A stretch of DNA of 64,000 nt, from assembly GCF_900637195.1 (NCBI RefSeq), contig NZ_LR134356.1:3162001-3226000 (forward strand), given 5' to 3'. The position numbers and the translations under genes were made by a program. The notes under the pieces were generated by a model. That model ran no database searches and was not told the DNA's origin. It saw only the letters and a list, made by a program, of their open reading frames with translations. The stretch is from Mycolicibacterium aurum. GTDB lineage: Bacteria; Actinomycetota; Actinomycetes; Mycobacteriales; Mycobacteriaceae. Of the stretch, positions 51,747 to 62,707 are shown one piece after another (positions within the stretch are counted from its first letter, which is position 1; every line of letters starts with the position of its first letter).

Positions 51747-52142
51747 TCAGTCCGCGGCGTGGGCGCGGTAGCCTTCCGCGTCGAGCAACTCCGACAGCGC
51801 CGCCTGCATCGACTCGCTGTCGGCCTGCAGTTCCACCAGCCAGCCCGCGCCGTAGGGATCGGAATTGACCAGCTGCGGGTTGCTCTCCAGATCACCGTTG
51901 ACGGCAATGACTTTCGCCGCGATGGGGGCGTAGAGGTCCGACACCGACTTGGTCGATTCCACCTCCCCGAACGACTCCCCCGACGCCAGGTCTGCGCCGA
52001 CGTCCGGCAGTTGCACGAACACCACATCGCCCAGCGCGGACTGCGCGTAGTCGGTGATTCCGACACGCACGGTGTCGTCGCCGGTCCGCTGCACCCACTC
52101 ATGTTCGGTGGTGAAGGACAGGTCGGCGGGGATCTCGCTCAC
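51747..52142 (-). CDS. gcvH: Glycine cleavage system H protein
   Basis: A 131-residue lipoyl carrier. Lipoyl Lys65 lies in ESTKSVSDLYAP. HEWVQ near the N-terminus and NPQLVNSDPYGAGW in the second half are conserved in H proteins. It shuttles the aminomethyl group from GcvP to the T protein. It is separated from gcvP by garA and the MerR/DUF151 genes but in the same orientation, the normal mycobacterial layout. Confidence 0.96.
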   Translation of the reverse strand: MSEIPADLSFTTEHEWVQRTGDDTVRVGITDYAQSALGDVVFVQLPDVGADLASGESFGEVESTKSVSDLYAPIAAKVIAVNGDLESNPQLVNSDPYGAGWLVELQADSESMQAALSELLDAEGYRAHAAD

Positions 52143-52172
52143 GGCGCTCCTAGTCTTTGGCGGTGTGGCCCT

Positions 52173-52925
52173 CTACTTGACCGGCTGAGCGTATTGGCGC
52201 TCTTTCGGTTGCCGCAAGGCGGTGACGTCCACCCGGTCGGATTGTTGTACCACCATCGTGCCGCCCACGCGCTCGATGCTGTCCATGGCCCCGCCCGGGA
52301 TGTTCATCGCCGCGGCCAGCGTGGGTGGATCACCAATGGCGAGAACCGAATACACCGGCCCCATCACTGCGGAGTCGACGGTCAGGGCGCCCGGGCTTCC
52401 GACGACCCAGGTGTCCACGCCGATCCGCACCGAGATCTGCTGCCCGTTTCGCTGACCGCGGATCTCCATCGCCTCGGCGCCCGCGGCACGCAACTCGTTG
52501 ATGACGTCGAGCATCGTCTCGGGGGCGACGCCCTGCGCCGGATCCGCGATGGTCAATGTCACACCGGGTCCGGTCGCCGCGACCGTGCCGATCAGGATCG
52601 ACAGCGCCGCCAGCCGCGTCCTGGCGTTCTCGATCGCGGCCTGGTCGCTGCTGCCCGAGGCCTGCAGCTGCGCCAGCGTGCGCTGCAGATCCGCCACTTC
52701 GATGTTCAGAGCGGCCTCGCGCTGCTGCAGTGAGTCCAGCAGGATCAGCAGATCGGCGGGGCGAGCCGTGTCCAGGGAGTCACCGGAATCGGTCTGCCGA
52801 ACCTGGGTGGCGATCGCCACCCCGAGCAGAAGGCACAGCAGCACGGCGAGCACCCCGAACACAGTCCGCGAGGGAGGCATCTCGTGACGACCGTGCGGCG
52901 CGGCGGGCCCCTTCTGATCGGCCAT
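52173..52925 (-). CDS. DUF881 membrane-anchored protein (Rv1825-like)
   Basis: A 250-residue protein: short cytosolic N-terminus, one transmembrane helix ~21-41 (FGVLAVLLCLLLGVAIAT), a coiled-coil segment ~58-95 and a C-terminal DUF881 domain (GPGVTLTIAD, INELRAAGAEAMEIRGQR). It starts one base before the sbp stop ends, so it is coupled to sbp. DUF881 proteins flank sbp in many Actinobacteria and resemble divisome-associated YlxW/YlxX. The exact role is unknown. Confidence 0.88.
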   Translation of the reverse strand: MADQKGPAAPHGRHEMPPSRTVFGVLAVLLCLLLGVAIATQVRQTDSGDSLDTARPADLLILLDSLQQREAALNIEVADLQRTLAQLQASGSSDQAAIENARTRLAALSILIGTVAATGPGVTLTIADPAQGVAPETMLDVINELRAAGAEAMEIRGQRNGQQISVRIGVDTWVVGSPGALTVDSAVMGPVYSVLAIGDPPTLAAAMNIPGGAMDSIERVGGTMVVQQSDRVDVTALRQPKERQYAQPVK

Positions 52926-52926
52926 G

Positions 52927-53259
52927 TCAGGCGCCGAACAGCCTGCGGCGCAGCGCGGCGGCGTTGCCGAAGATGCGGATGCCCAGCACCACGATGATCG
53001 CCGTGGACAGCTGGGTGCCGACGCCGAGCTGGTCGCCGACGTAGACGATCAGGGCTGCGACCAGCACGTTGAACACGAAGGACACCACGAAAACCTTGGC
53101 GTCGAAGATCTTCTCGAGGTAGGCGCGCAACCCGCCGAACACCGCGTCGAGCGCCGCGACCACTGCGATCGGCAGGTAGGGCTGCACGAACTCGGGAACA
53201 TCGGGGTGGAACACCACACCCAGAACGATGCCCACGACGAGCGCGACGATCCCTATCAC
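52927..53259 (-). CDS. sbp: Small basic protein, DUF1290 (Sbp)
   Basis: A 110-residue membrane protein from the GTG at 53259 with an AGGTAT site 8 nt upstream. Three hydrophobic helices carry the family motifs VPEFVQPYLPIAVVAALDAVFGG (shown only in part: AALDAVFGGLRAYLE) and the basic end RRRLFGA. Homologous to Rv1824 and Bacillus YlxX/Sbp, next to ftsZ in Firmicutes. It lies between two DUF881 genes, suggesting one membrane complex. Confidence 0.88.
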   Translation of the reverse strand: MIGIVALVVGIVLGVVFHPDVPEFVQPYLPIAVVAALDAVFGGLRAYLEKIFDAKVFVVSFVFNVLVAALIVYVGDQLGVGTQLSTAIIVVLGIRIFGNAAALRRRLFGA

Positions 53260-53272
53260 GAGCGGATACCTA

Positions 53273-54166
53273 TCAATTCGGCCCCATCTGTGTCGCGAAG
53301 TTGACGTCTCGAACCGATCCCGCGGGCAGCAGCAGTCCTTCGCCGGCAGCGACGTTGACCCCGACGCCGTAGGAGGCCTCCAGAAGCCGCAGGCGCTGCA
53401 GACCGGTGCTGCGATCGAAGCTGTCCCCCATCGCGTTCGGCGGCCCCACGGCGAGGATGACATAGGGGCTGGAGATCGGCTGGTTGTCGACGAGGATCCC
53501 GCCGCCGGCCTGCCGGATCGTCACGTTGGGGCCGATGCGCACCCCGCCGACCGAGATGGCCTCGGCGCCGCTTGCCCACAGCGAGTTGACCACGAGCTGC
53601 AGGTCCCGGTCGAGGATCACCTGCTGACTGCCCTCGACGCGCTGTTTCGACACGTCGGTCAGGTCGCTCGACATTCCCGGATCGGTGACGGTGACGGTGA
53701 GGCCGGGTCCGATCACGGGAAGCGCTGCGGCCTCGTAGTTCGCCTCATCGAGGCCGGCCAGCAGTTGACGGCCGGCGGCGTCGCCCTCCAGCCTGCTGCG
53801 GCGCACGGTATCCACCTCGGTGGTCAACGTGTTGCGCCGTCCGGCGGCCTCGTCGGTGGCCGCCTGGGCGGAACGCACGGTGCCCGCCAGCACCTGTTGC
53901 GACTCCCGCACTCCGGGTGCGGTGTCCCGGGCCTGCGCCCAGGCCAGGACGAACACGGTCGCGACGACGACCGCGGCCAGCACCTGCCACAGCGCCTCCG
54001 ACGACCGGCGCCGCGTCCGCGGCGTCTGCGCGGCGGCAGCGTATCCGGGGTCGAGGTGATCGGTCAGCAGCGACCGCAGCAGCGACGGAACGGGAATCAG
54101 CGTCGGCCGACAGGCCTCATGGGCATTGCCCCCGCGAGACGAGTCGAATCCCCCCAGCGTGCTCAT
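53273..54166 (-). CDS. DUF881 membrane-anchored protein (Rv1823-like)
   Basis: A 297-residue protein; ATG at 54166 overlaps the pgsA2 stop (ATGA), which decides the start. One transmembrane helix ~64-80 ([15 protein letters not shown]), a predicted coiled coil ~85-135, then DUF881 with [13 protein letters not shown] and [19 protein letters not shown]. Paralogous to the gene at 52173. Probably part of an Sbp-containing cell-envelope complex; no enzymatic motif. Confidence 0.88.
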   Translation of the reverse strand: MSTLGGFDSSRGGNAHEACRPTLIPVPSLLRSLLTDHLDPGYAAAAQTPRTRRRSSEALWQVLAAVVVATVFVLAWAQARDTAPGVRESQQVLAGTVRSAQAATDEAAGRRNTLTTEVDTVRRSRLEGDAAGRQLLAGLDEANYEAAALPVIGPGLTVTVTDPGMSSDLTDVSKQRVEGSQQVILDRDLQLVVNSLWASGAEAISVGGVRIGPNVTIRQAGGGILVDNQPISSPYVILAVGPPNAMGDSFDRSTGLQRLRLLEASYGVGVNVAAGEGLLLPAGSVRDVNFATQMGPN

Positions 54167-54738
54167 GTGCGGGGCATCGACCGCATCACCATGCCGACCT
54201 GGATCAGGTACAGCACGCCCGACCACAGGTACATCGCCAGTCCCCACAGCAGGAAACCCCACCCGATGGCGAGCACCACCCTGCTCCACTGCGCGTCGAA
54301 CTGGCCGAGCAGCACCAACGGCAGCCCGGACATCAGCGCGAACGTCGCGGCCTTCCCGATATACGTGACAGGCAGCGCGGACAGCCCGCGGCCGCGGAGC
54401 ACCGGCAGCGTTGCCGCCAGCACCAGGTCGCGTCCGAGCAGCGTGACCACGATCCACCACGGGATGACGTGGGCGACGGCCAAGGCCACCGGAACGACGA
54501 CCATGTAGATGCGGTCCACGGCGGGGTCCAACAGTTCACCGAGCCGGGAGGACTGGTTGGCGTACAACCGGGCGATCTTGCCGTCCGCCCAGTCGGACGC
54601 CCCGCTGAACATCAGCACCGCCACCGCCCAGCCGGTCGCGTCGGCGGCCAACAGGAGGTAGAGGAAGACCGGGACCAGCACCAGCCGGATCACCGACAGT
54701 GCGTTGGGCACCGTCAGAACACGGTCACGCGGTGCCAT
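54163..54738 (-). CDS. pgsA2: CDP-alcohol phosphatidyltransferase PgsA2
   Basis: A 191-residue membrane protein with the CDP-alcohol phosphotransferase motif DWADGKIAR...GELLDPAVD at about residues 49-76, all four key Asp positions present, and about six transmembrane helices. The family makes phospholipids by joining CDP-diacylglycerol to an alcohol such as glycerol-3-phosphate or inositol-phosphate. It matches Rv1822 by neighbours (secA2 before, DUF881 after). Alcohol substrate not certain. Confidence 0.9.
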   Translation of the reverse strand: MAPRDRVLTVPNALSVIRLVLVPVFLYLLLAADATGWAVAVLMFSGASDWADGKIARLYANQSSRLGELLDPAVDRIYMVVVPVALAVAHVIPWWIVVTLLGRDLVLAATLPVLRGRGLSALPVTYIGKAATFALMSGLPLVLLGQFDAQWSRVVLAIGWGFLLWGLAMYLWSGVLYLIQVGMVMRSMPRT

Positions 54739-54747
54739 GCGGTAAAC

Positions 54748-57093
54748 CTAGCGGAACACCCCGGGCAGACTCAGGGCCGACATCGTGTCGTCGGCCAACG
54801 GGTTGTCATGCACCATATAAGTCCAGGTCGAGGTCGGTCGCGCCAGCTTGGACAGGTCGACCCCGGGTTCGTCCTCGATCGAGGGGGCCGTGTCGAAGGT
54901 CTGCTGCGCAGCCTCGATCGCATCGGCGGCCAGCGAGCGGAACGCGTCGACCGCCATCCGGTGGAACTCGTCGAGCGGATTCTGGCGACCCAGCGCCCGC
55001 AGGTGGATGCTCTCCCGAATGTCCGCGAGGAAGGCCAGGTGGTCTGCCCAGGCGCGATCCAGGTGGTACAGCATGATCAGCCGGCAGATCTTCTCCAGCC
55101 GCGCTTCGGCATCCTCACCGAGGGTCGCGCTGACCTCCTCGTAGCGTTCCGGCGAGAGCTCTTTCAGTTCGTCGCGGGCCGCGGTCGTGCGCAACAGCGT
55201 GTCGCGGCGCTCGACGAGGATCGCGCGCTGCTGGGCGATCAGCTGGTTGTAGCGCCAGGTGTTGGCGTGCACGTCCAGTAGTCGGCCTTCGGCGACGCGC
55301 TGGGCATGTTCGAGCAGCGTCGCCGCCTTCGGACTCACCACTCGGCCGTCCTCGTCGCAGTCGAGCGGCAACTTCTCCTCGTCCAGGTGCGAGACGACGA
55401 CGTCGTCCTCCCAGCTGGAGAAGAACACCGACGTCCCGGGGTCGCCCTGGCGGCCCGCGCGGCCGCGCAGCTGGTTGTCCAGGCGCTCGGTGTTGTGCCG
55501 CCCGGTGCCGATGACGTGCAGCCCGCCCAGTTCCGCAACGGCGTCATGCTCGGACTCGTCCGATCCACCCAGCCGGATGTCGGTGCCGCGGCCGGCCATC
55601 TGCGTCGACACCACCACCGAGCCGAGAGCGCCCGCCTCGGCGATCACCGCGGCCTCTTCGGCGTCGTTCTTGGCATTCAGCACGACCGCGGGGATTCCGG
55701 CCTTCACCAGGCGCCGGTGCACGTCCTCGGACTCCGCCACGTCCCGGGTGCCCACCAGCACCGGCTGGCCGGTCTTGTGCACCTCGGCGATGTGCTCGAG
55801 CACGGCCGCGTTCTTGGCGGCGATCGTGACATAGACCCGGTCGGTCTCGTCCTCGCGGATGTTGGGCTTGTTCGGCGGTATCGGCGAGACCCCGAGCTTG
55901 TAGAACTGGCGCAGCTGCTCGCCTGCGGCGAGCGCGGTGCCGGTCATCCCGCACACCCGCGGATAGCGGTTGATCAGCGCCTGCACCGTAATGGTGTCGA
56001 GCACCTCGCCTGTCTCGGTGGTCTCGATGCCCTCCTTGGCCTCCACCGCCGCCTGCAGGCCGTCGGGCCAGCGCTGCAGCGTGGCGATGCGCCCGCGCGA
56101 GGAGTTGATCAGGTGCACGGCGTTGTCCCGCACGATGTAGTGGACATCGCGCTGCAGCAGCACGTGGGCGTGCAGCGCGACGTTGATCTCGGTCAGCGTG
56201 GTCGCGACATGCTCTTCGGAATACAGGTCGATGCCACCGAGTGCGGCCTCGACCTTGCGGGCACCCGACTCGGTGAGGTGCACGTTGCGGCTGTCGTTGT
56301 CGGTGGCGAAGTCGTTGTTCTCGTCCAGCTCGCCGACCAGCCGGATGAGTTCCACCCGCGGGGTCTCCCGGTGGCTGGTGCCCGCCAGCACCAGCGGCAC
56401 GAGCGCCTCGTCGACCAGCACCGAGTCGGCCTCGTCGATCAGCGCCACGTCGGGGTTCGGCGAGACCAGGTCGGCGACGTCGGTGACCAGCTGGTCGCGC
56501 AGTACATCGAAGCCGATCTCGTTGACCGACGCGTAGGTGATGTCGCACGTGTAGGCGGCGCGACGCTCCTCGGCGGTGGATTCGGCGGTGATCCAGCCGA
56601 TGGTCAGGCCCATCGCCTCGATCAGCGGTGCCATCCATTCGGCGTCGCGACGTGCCAGGTAGTCGTTGATGGTGATGACGTGCACGTTGCGACCAGCCAG
56701 GGCGTAACCCGCGGCAGCGATGGCGCCCGAGAGCGTCTTGCCCTCGCCGGTGGCCATCTCGACGACATCACCGGCCAGCATCCGTAGTGCACCCTGCAAC
56801 TGAACGTCGAACGGGCGCAGTCCGGTGGTGCGTTCGGCGGCTTCCCGCGCGATGGCCAGGAACTGCGGGATGTCGTCGGCATCGGCCAGGTCTTCGAGCT
56901 CCAGCAGCTTCGCGGCCTTGCTCAGCTGCTCATCGTCGAGTTCGGCAGCCTTCGAATCGAAGTCGGCCGCCTTGACCACCTGGTCGGTCGAGCGGACCTG
57001 GTCCTTGACGGTGCTGGCGCCGAGCAGCTTCCAGAACCGTCCGGACAGCCGCCCGGACTTCGGAGGGGACGTCTTGGAGGAGGTACGTGCCAC
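54748..57093 (-). CDS. secA2: Accessory preprotein translocase ATPase SecA2
   Basis: A 781-residue protein starting at the GTG at 57093; no strong ribosome-binding site. NBD1 Walker A MATGEGKT 113-120, Walker B LIDEAD, the preprotein-binding region, then motif [17 protein letters not shown] and [13 protein letters not shown] of NBD2. It is shorter than SecA1 and lacks the C-terminal Zn-binding tail, as SecA2 does. It exports a small set of proteins, some without classical signals. It is divergent from the monooxygenase at 57128 with only 34 nt between start codons. Confidence 0.95.
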   Translation of the reverse strand: MARTSSKTSPPKSGRLSGRFWKLLGASTVKDQVRSTDQVVKAADFDSKAAELDDEQLSKAAKLLELEDLADADDIPQFLAIAREAAERTTGLRPFDVQLQGALRMLAGDVVEMATGEGKTLSGAIAAAGYALAGRNVHVITINDYLARRDAEWMAPLIEAMGLTIGWITAESTAEERRAAYTCDITYASVNEIGFDVLRDQLVTDVADLVSPNPDVALIDEADSVLVDEALVPLVLAGTSHRETPRVELIRLVGELDENNDFATDNDSRNVHLTESGARKVEAALGGIDLYSEEHVATTLTEINVALHAHVLLQRDVHYIVRDNAVHLINSSRGRIATLQRWPDGLQAAVEAKEGIETTETGEVLDTITVQALINRYPRVCGMTGTALAAGEQLRQFYKLGVSPIPPNKPNIREDETDRVYVTIAAKNAAVLEHIAEVHKTGQPVLVGTRDVAESEDVHRRLVKAGIPAVVLNAKNDAEEAAVIAEAGALGSVVVSTQMAGRGTDIRLGGSDESEHDAVAELGGLHVIGTGRHNTERLDNQLRGRAGRQGDPGTSVFFSSWEDDVVVSHLDEEKLPLDCDEDGRVVSPKAATLLEHAQRVAEGRLLDVHANTWRYNQLIAQQRAILVERRDTLLRTTAARDELKELSPERYEEVSATLGEDAEARLEKICRLIMLYHLDRAWADHLAFLADIRESIHLRALGRQNPLDEFHRMAVDAFRSLAADAIEAAQQTFDTAPSIEDEPGVDLSKLARPTSTWTYMVHDNPLADDTMSALSLPGVFR

Positions 57094-57127
57094 ATGATCA
57101 CGGTACGCGGCCCGCGATAATTCTCCG

Positions 57128-58747
57128 GTGACCCCTGTTGCCGAAGTTCCCGTGCTCATCGCCGGCGCCGGGCCGATCGGGTTGACCGCCGCCGTCGAGC
57201 TCGCCCGCCACGGCATCGGCGTGCGCATCGTCGATCCGCTGCGGCAGCCTCCCCTGTACGCGAAAGCGGTTGGCGTGCAACCTCGCACCCTGGAGATCTT
57301 CGAGGGCATGGGGGTCCTGCGCCGCATCCTGGACGCGGGCGTGGAGATGAACGGCCAGATCGTGTTCGTCAACGGACGGGAAGTCGGTCGCATCGATCTG
57401 AGCCTGCCGCCCGACGTGCCATTCCGCTTCTTCTGTATTCCGCAGTACGAGACGGAGCGGATTCTGCGCGAGGAACTGGCCCTGCGGGGCGTGCACGTCG
57501 AACGGGGCGTCCGGTTGACCGGTGTGGACCAGGACGCCGACGGGGTGACGGCGACGCTGTCGGGTGACCTCGGAGGTCACTCGGGCGAGCAGACGGTGCG
57601 CGCCGGCTACCTGATCGGCGCCGACGGTGCGCACAGCGTGGTGCGCAAGTCGCTCGGGTTGACCTTCGACGGGGCCGCGTTCGAGGAGCAGTACATGCTC
57701 GGCGACGTCGAGGTCGACTGGTCGATGCCGCGGGGATACGCAGTGCGCGCCATGCACCAGACCGACGGCGTGACCGATGATCTGCTGGTGTGCATCCCGC
57801 TGCCCGGCCCGGGCCGCTACCGCATGTCGATGCTGGTGCCCGACGAACTCGCCACGAACAACTCACAAGACGCTGTGACGCACGGCTTTTCGGCGGACCG
57901 CGCGCCACAGCTCCACCATATCCAGGCGGTGCTCGACCGGCTCTCCCCCGAACCCACCGTCGCCCGCACCCTCCGGTGGTCGTCGGTGTTCCGCATCAGC
58001 CACCGCATCGTCGACAGGTACAGCCGGGGGCGGGTGTTCGTGGCGGGCGACGCCGCCCACATCCATCCTCCGACCGGTGCCCAGGGGATGAACACCGGCA
58101 TCCAGGATGCCCACAACCTGGCCTGGAAACTGGCCCTGGCGGTGTCGGGCGTCGCCGCACCGGGGCTGCTGGACAGCTACGACGCCGAACGGCGACCCGT
58201 CGGCGAGGAGGTCGTCGGCCGCACGGTGCGCAGCGCCCGCGACGGGCTCGGTGCGGACTCCACCGACCCGTCGTTCGTGATGCGCCGCGAGGGCCAACTC
58301 TTGATCGACTACGCGGGCAGTCCGATCGTGACGGGCGCCGCGGGCACCCGCGCACCCGACGCCCGCGGGTTGACCCGCGACGCGGTCAGTGCACCCTTTC
58401 GGCTCTTCACGCTGTTCGGTGCGCGCCTGCACACGGTGCTGTTGTTCGCCGGTGCCGCGACGGCCGGGCCCGACGTCGCCGCACTCGAAGCCGTCGCCGC
58501 GGCGGCTGCGCGCGCGGCCCACGGACAGCTCGACGTCTACCTGATCGCAGACCGTGACGCCGAGGTCAGCACCACGGTGCTGCCACTGATCAGAGATGGG
58601 GACGGCGATTTCGCGCGTCAATACGGGGCCACGGGACCATCGGTCTTCGTGGTGCGTCCGGATGGATACCTGTCGTTCGTGCAGATCGGATCGGTCGAAG
58701 CGGCGAGTGTGGTGGCCGCGTTGGGTGCGACATTCACCCCGTCCTGA
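57128..58747 (+). CDS. FAD-dependent aromatic hydroxylase-type monooxygenase
   Basis: A 539-residue protein (GTG start) of the PheA/UbiH/MhpA group. The FAD Rossmann motif [17 protein letters not shown] lies at ~12-28, the middle motif is [18 protein letters not shown], and the second FAD motif is [20 protein letters not shown] near residue 305. A thioredoxin-like C-terminal domain ends the protein, as in phenol hydroxylases. Likely NAD(P)H- and O2-dependent hydroxylation of a ring compound; substrate unknown. Not part of the Rv1817-Rv1832 order, so probably a local insertion between secA2 and the bacA genes. Confidence 0.85.
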   Translation: MTPVAEVPVLIAGAGPIGLTAAVELARHGIGVRIVDPLRQPPLYAKAVGVQPRTLEIFEGMGVLRRILDAGVEMNGQIVFVNGREVGRIDLSLPPDVPFRFFCIPQYETERILREELALRGVHVERGVRLTGVDQDADGVTATLSGDLGGHSGEQTVRAGYLIGADGAHSVVRKSLGLTFDGAAFEEQYMLGDVEVDWSMPRGYAVRAMHQTDGVTDDLLVCIPLPGPGRYRMSMLVPDELATNNSQDAVTHGFSADRAPQLHHIQAVLDRLSPEPTVARTLRWSSVFRISHRIVDRYSRGRVFVAGDAAHIHPPTGAQGMNTGIQDAHNLAWKLALAVSGVAAPGLLDSYDAERRPVGEEVVGRTVRSARDGLGADSTDPSFVMRREGQLLIDYAGSPIVTGAAGTRAPDARGLTRDAVSAPFRLFTLFGARLHTVLLFAGAATAGPDVAALEAVAAAAARAAHGQLDVYLIADRDAEVSTTVLPLIRDGDGDFARQYGATGPSVFVVRPDGYLSFVQIGSVEAASVVAALGATFTPS

Positions 58748-58824
58748 TCGCCGGGATCACCCCTGCGCGCGACAACCTGGGGTAGCTTCGCCGCAGGCGC
58801 GAGCGGAGGGGAGGTCGCCCGGCG

Positions 58825-60732
58825 GTGGAGACTGAGGACCAGCTCGACACCCAGAGGTTTCAGCCGACTCTCGACTGGGGTCGTGAGTTTCTCCACTCAC
58901 TGCAGTGGGTCGCAACGACATTCGTGCTGACGGCGCTGTGCCTGTTGGTGATCCTTGCCGTGCTCGTGCGGGTGACCGAGTGGGGACGCCAGTTCTGGCG
59001 CATCACCGGCGCGTACTTCACCGGTAGGCGCAGCGTGGTGGTCTGGCCGATGGTCGCCCTGCTGCTGTTGTCGGTCATCGTCTCGGTCCGGCTGAACGTG
59101 TTGTTGACCTACTACGTCAACGACCTCTTCACCTCTCTCCAGGTGGCATTCCAGGGCGGGATGTCCAGTGGCGTCGCCGGCTTCTGGGCCTCGATGCGGG
59201 TGTTCGCCGTGCTGGCCGTGTGTTTCGTCGGGCGGCTGCTCCTCGACATGTACCTGATGCAGCGCTTCATCATGCGGTGGCGAATCTGGTTGAGCGGGCG
59301 CTTCATCGACGACTGGCTCGGTGATCTCGCCTTCTACCGCTCACGGTTCTCCGGCCGCCCGATCGACAACCCCGATCAGCGGATCCAGCACGACATCGAC
59401 GTCTTCACCGCCGGGGTCGGTGGCACACCGAACAACCCGATCTACAACTCCAGCAATACGCTGCTCTTCGGCGCCGTCGAGGCGGTCTTGTCGGTCCTGT
59501 CGTTCGGACCCATCCTGTGGCGGCTCTCGGAACCGGTCACGATCGGCGGACTGACCCTGCCCCGGGCGTTGTTCTGGATCGTCCTGGTCTACGTGCTGAT
59601 CGCCACCATCGTCGCGTTCGCCATCGGGCGGCCCCTGATCCGGCTCAGTTACCTGAATGAGTTGCGCAATGCCGGGTTTCGATACGCACTGGTGCGGGTG
59701 CGCGACGCGGGTGCGGCGATCGGGCTGTACCGCGGCGAGCCGGCGGAGCGATCGGTGGTCAAAGGCCGGCTGGACTCGGTGATGACCAACTATCGCGGCT
59801 GGCTGAACCGCATGATGTTGTACTTCGGCTGGAACGTGTCGGTGAGCCAGACGATCAACCCGCTGCCGTGGCTCGTGCAGGCGCAGGGCCTGTTCGCGCA
59901 GCGGATCACCTTCGGCGACGTCTGGCAGTCGACGAACGCGTTCGGCGCCATCCACGATTCGCTGTCGTTCTTCCGCAACGCCTACGACCAGTTCGCGAGC
60001 TATCGGGCGGTGATCATCCGGCTGGACGGGCTCGCCGACCAGAACGCGCACGCGGGCGAGTTCACCGCGGTGCAGACGGCGGACTCCGACGACGGCGCAT
60101 TCGCGATCGAGGGCGTGGAGGTGCGCAAACCCGACGGCACTCCGCTGGTGCGCACGCTGGATCTACGGATGAAAACCGGTGAGGCACTGGTGATCACCGG
60201 CGCGTCAGGAATCGGTAAGACCGTCCTGATGCAGAGTCTGGCCGGGATGTGGCCGTTCGCATCCGGTCAGGTGCGGTTGCCGGACGGCCGCGACGAGGCG
60301 ATGTTCGTGCCGCAGCTCCCCTACTTTCCACTCGGCGACCTGCGCACGGTGGTGTCCTACCCGCACCCGCCCGGCACCTTCGAGGACAAGGCCGTTCAGC
60401 AGGCGCTGTTCGATGTCGCGCTGTCGCATCTGGTCATCCACCTCAACGACGACCAGGACTGGGCGAAAGTCCTCTCGATCGGCGAGCAGCAGCGGATAGC
60501 CTTCGCCCGGATCCTGGTGAGCAGGCCCAAGACGGTGTTCCTCGACGAGTCGACCTCGGCGATGGACGAGGGACTCGAGCAGATGCTCTATCGGTTGCTG
60601 CGCACCGAACTCCCGGACACCATCGTCGTCAGCGTCAGCCACCGCGCGTCCGTGCAGCCGTTCCACACCCGTCACCTCGAACTGGTGGGCGGCGGGCAGT
60701 GGCGGCTGGAACAGCTCGAATCGCCGGGTTGA
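58825..60732 (+). CDS. SbmA/BacA-type ABC transporter, first copy
   Basis: A 635-residue fused permease-ATPase with a GTG start and GGAGGGGAGG upstream. About six membrane helices span ~20-330 with the family motif WGRQFWRITGAYF. The ATPase domain has Walker A GASGIGKT near 460, signature LSIGEQQR (Ile for Ser/Pro) and Walker B TVFLDESTS followed by AMDEG. M. tuberculosis BacA (Rv1819c, 639 residues) imports hydrophilic molecules such as vitamin B12, bleomycin and peptides. The second copy starts 45 nt downstream. This copy has the less canonical signature. Confidence 0.88.
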   Translation: METEDQLDTQRFQPTLDWGREFLHSLQWVATTFVLTALCLLVILAVLVRVTEWGRQFWRITGAYFTGRRSVVVWPMVALLLLSVIVSVRLNVLLTYYVNDLFTSLQVAFQGGMSSGVAGFWASMRVFAVLAVCFVGRLLLDMYLMQRFIMRWRIWLSGRFIDDWLGDLAFYRSRFSGRPIDNPDQRIQHDIDVFTAGVGGTPNNPIYNSSNTLLFGAVEAVLSVLSFGPILWRLSEPVTIGGLTLPRALFWIVLVYVLIATIVAFAIGRPLIRLSYLNELRNAGFRYALVRVRDAGAAIGLYRGEPAERSVVKGRLDSVMTNYRGWLNRMMLYFGWNVSVSQTINPLPWLVQAQGLFAQRITFGDVWQSTNAFGAIHDSLSFFRNAYDQFASYRAVIIRLDGLADQNAHAGEFTAVQTADSDDGAFAIEGVEVRKPDGTPLVRTLDLRMKTGEALVITGASGIGKTVLMQSLAGMWPFASGQVRLPDGRDEAMFVPQLPYFPLGDLRTVVSYPHPPGTFEDKAVQQALFDVALSHLVIHLNDDQDWAKVLSIGEQQRIAFARILVSRPKTVFLDESTSAMDEGLEQMLYRLLRTELPDTIVVSVSHRASVQPFHTRHLELVGGGQWRLEQLESPG

Positions 60733-60777
60733 GCCCTCCAGCAGGTTGTCCAGAGCTCGTCGCGGTACCTTGCCCGG

Positions 60778-62691
60778 GTGGATATGTTCACGCCGACCCT
60801 GGACTGGGGCAACGAGCTCGGCACGTCGCTGATCTGGATCGCCAAGGGCTGGGCGATCGCCGCTGTCGCCACCATGGTCGCCCTGGTTCTGATCGGCCGT
60901 TACACGGTCTGGGGCAGGCAGTTCTGGCGGGTCACCCGCGGCTACTTCGTCGGCCGCGACAGCGTGATCGTGTGGGTCTGGCTGGCCGGCCTGTTGCTGT
61001 CGGTCATCACCGGTGTGCGGCTGTCGGTGCTGTTCAGCTACCAGGGCAACGACATGTCGACCAGTTTCCAGGTCATCGCCGCAGGCCTGGGCAGCGGCGA
61101 CGACGCGGTGCGGCAGTCAGGCGGTTCCGGCTTCTGGCTGTCGATGGCCGTCTTCGCCGTTCTCGCGGTGCTCAACATCGCGCTGGTCATGCTGGATCTG
61201 TATCTGGCCCAGCGCTTCATGCTGCGCTGGCGGGCGTGGCTCACCGACCAGCTCACCACGAACTGGCTGGACGGGAAGGCGTACTACCGGGCGCGCTTCA
61301 TCGACTCCTCGATCGACAACCCGGACCAGCGCATCCAGGCCGACATCGACATCTTCACCGCCGGCGTCAACTCCCAGCCCAACCGACCTGCCAACGGTTC
61401 GGAGACCACGCTGCTGTTCGGCGCGGTGTCCTCCATCGCATCGATGATCTCGTTCACCGCAATCCTGTGGAACCTGTCCGGACCGGTGACACTGCCGTTC
61501 GTCGGCGTCGAGCTGCCCAAGGCGATGTTCGTCATCGGCATCGTCTACATCCTGTTCGCCACGGTCATCGCGTTCTGGATCGGCCGGCCCATCATCGGGC
61601 TGTCGTTCAACAACGAGAAGTTCAACGCCGCGTTCCGCTATGCGCTGGTGCGGTTGCGGGACTCCTCGGAGGCCGTGGCGTTCTACCGCGGCGAGATCGC
61701 CGAGCGCACCGGGCTGCGCCGCCGGTTCGCGCCGGTGGTGCACAACTACAAGAAGTACGTCAACCGGATGACCGGCTTCTTCGGCTGGAACATCTCGATC
61801 ACCCAGGCTCAGGAGCTGATCCCGTATGTGGTGCAGTTCCAACGGTTCTACAGCGGTGAGATCACCCTCGGCGCCCTCAGCCAGACCGCGGGTGCGTTCC
61901 GCTCGATCCTGACCGGGCTGTCGTTCTTCCGAAACGCCTACGACGACTTCGCCGGCTACCGTGCCGCGATCATCCGTCTCTACGGGCTCGTGGTCGCCAA
62001 CGACGAAGGCCGCGAACTTCCCACGCTGACCGTGGCGGCCAGTTCGGGCGGGGCCGTCGAGCTGGACGACGTCGAGGTGCGCAAGCCCGACGGCACCCAA
62101 CTGATCAATCCCATCGACCTCCGGCTGAAGGCCGGCGACACGCTCGCCATCACCGGCGTCTCGGGCACCGGCAAGACCACGCTGCTGCGCAGCCTCGCGC
62201 AGCTGTGGCCCTACACCACCGGCACCCTGCGCTGCCCGCCCGGCCCGAACGAGACGATGTTCCTGTCCCAGATGCCCTACGTTCCGCTCGGCGATCTGCG
62301 CGCCGTGTTGTCCTACCCGCGGTCGGAAGGCGAGATCCCGGACGAGGAACTGATCGCCATGCTCAACAAGGTGGCACTTCCGCACCTGGTGGAGCGCCTC
62401 GACGAAGAGCACGACTGGGCCAAGGTGCTCTCCCCCGGCGAGCAACAGCGCGTCGCATTCGCCCGCATCCTGTTGACGAAGCCGAAGGCGGCCTTCCTCG
62501 ACGAGGCCACCTCAGCGCTCGACGTCGGCCTCGAGACGATGCTCTATCGGATGGTGCGCGAAGACCTGCCCGAAGCCATCCTGGTCAGCGTCGCCCATCG
62601 CGGCACCGTCATCAGCCACTGCGATCTGGAGTTGGCGCTGCTCGGCGACGGCGAATGGCGCTTCGGTCTGCGCGGCGCCGACGCGCCCTAG
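60778..62691 (+). CDS. bacA: SbmA/BacA-type ABC transporter, second copy
   Basis: A 637-residue fused permease-ATPase (GTG at 60778; an ATG two codons later is an alternative). The N-terminal half has WGRQFWRVTRGYFVG and SVLFSYQGNDMSTS, closest to M. tuberculosis BacA. ATPase: Walker A GVSGTGKT near 460, signature LSPGEQQRVAFARILLTKPK and Walker B AAFLDEATSALD, all canonical. It imports small hydrophilic solutes across the inner membrane (family knowledge). It is the likelier orthologue of Rv1819c; its tandem neighbour looks older or more diverged. Confidence 0.9.
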   Translation: MDMFTPTLDWGNELGTSLIWIAKGWAIAAVATMVALVLIGRYTVWGRQFWRVTRGYFVGRDSVIVWVWLAGLLLSVITGVRLSVLFSYQGNDMSTSFQVIAAGLGSGDDAVRQSGGSGFWLSMAVFAVLAVLNIALVMLDLYLAQRFMLRWRAWLTDQLTTNWLDGKAYYRARFIDSSIDNPDQRIQADIDIFTAGVNSQPNRPANGSETTLLFGAVSSIASMISFTAILWNLSGPVTLPFVGVELPKAMFVIGIVYILFATVIAFWIGRPIIGLSFNNEKFNAAFRYALVRLRDSSEAVAFYRGEIAERTGLRRRFAPVVHNYKKYVNRMTGFFGWNISITQAQELIPYVVQFQRFYSGEITLGALSQTAGAFRSILTGLSFFRNAYDDFAGYRAAIIRLYGLVVANDEGRELPTLTVAASSGGAVELDDVEVRKPDGTQLINPIDLRLKAGDTLAITGVSGTGKTTLLRSLAQLWPYTTGTLRCPPGPNETMFLSQMPYVPLGDLRAVLSYPRSEGEIPDEELIAMLNKVALPHLVERLDEEHDWAKVLSPGEQQRVAFARILLTKPKAAFLDEATSALDVGLETMLYRMVREDLPEAILVSVAHRGTVISHCDLELALLGDGEWRFGLRGADAP

Positions 62692-62707
62692 CGCCACCCG
62701 CCGCCGT

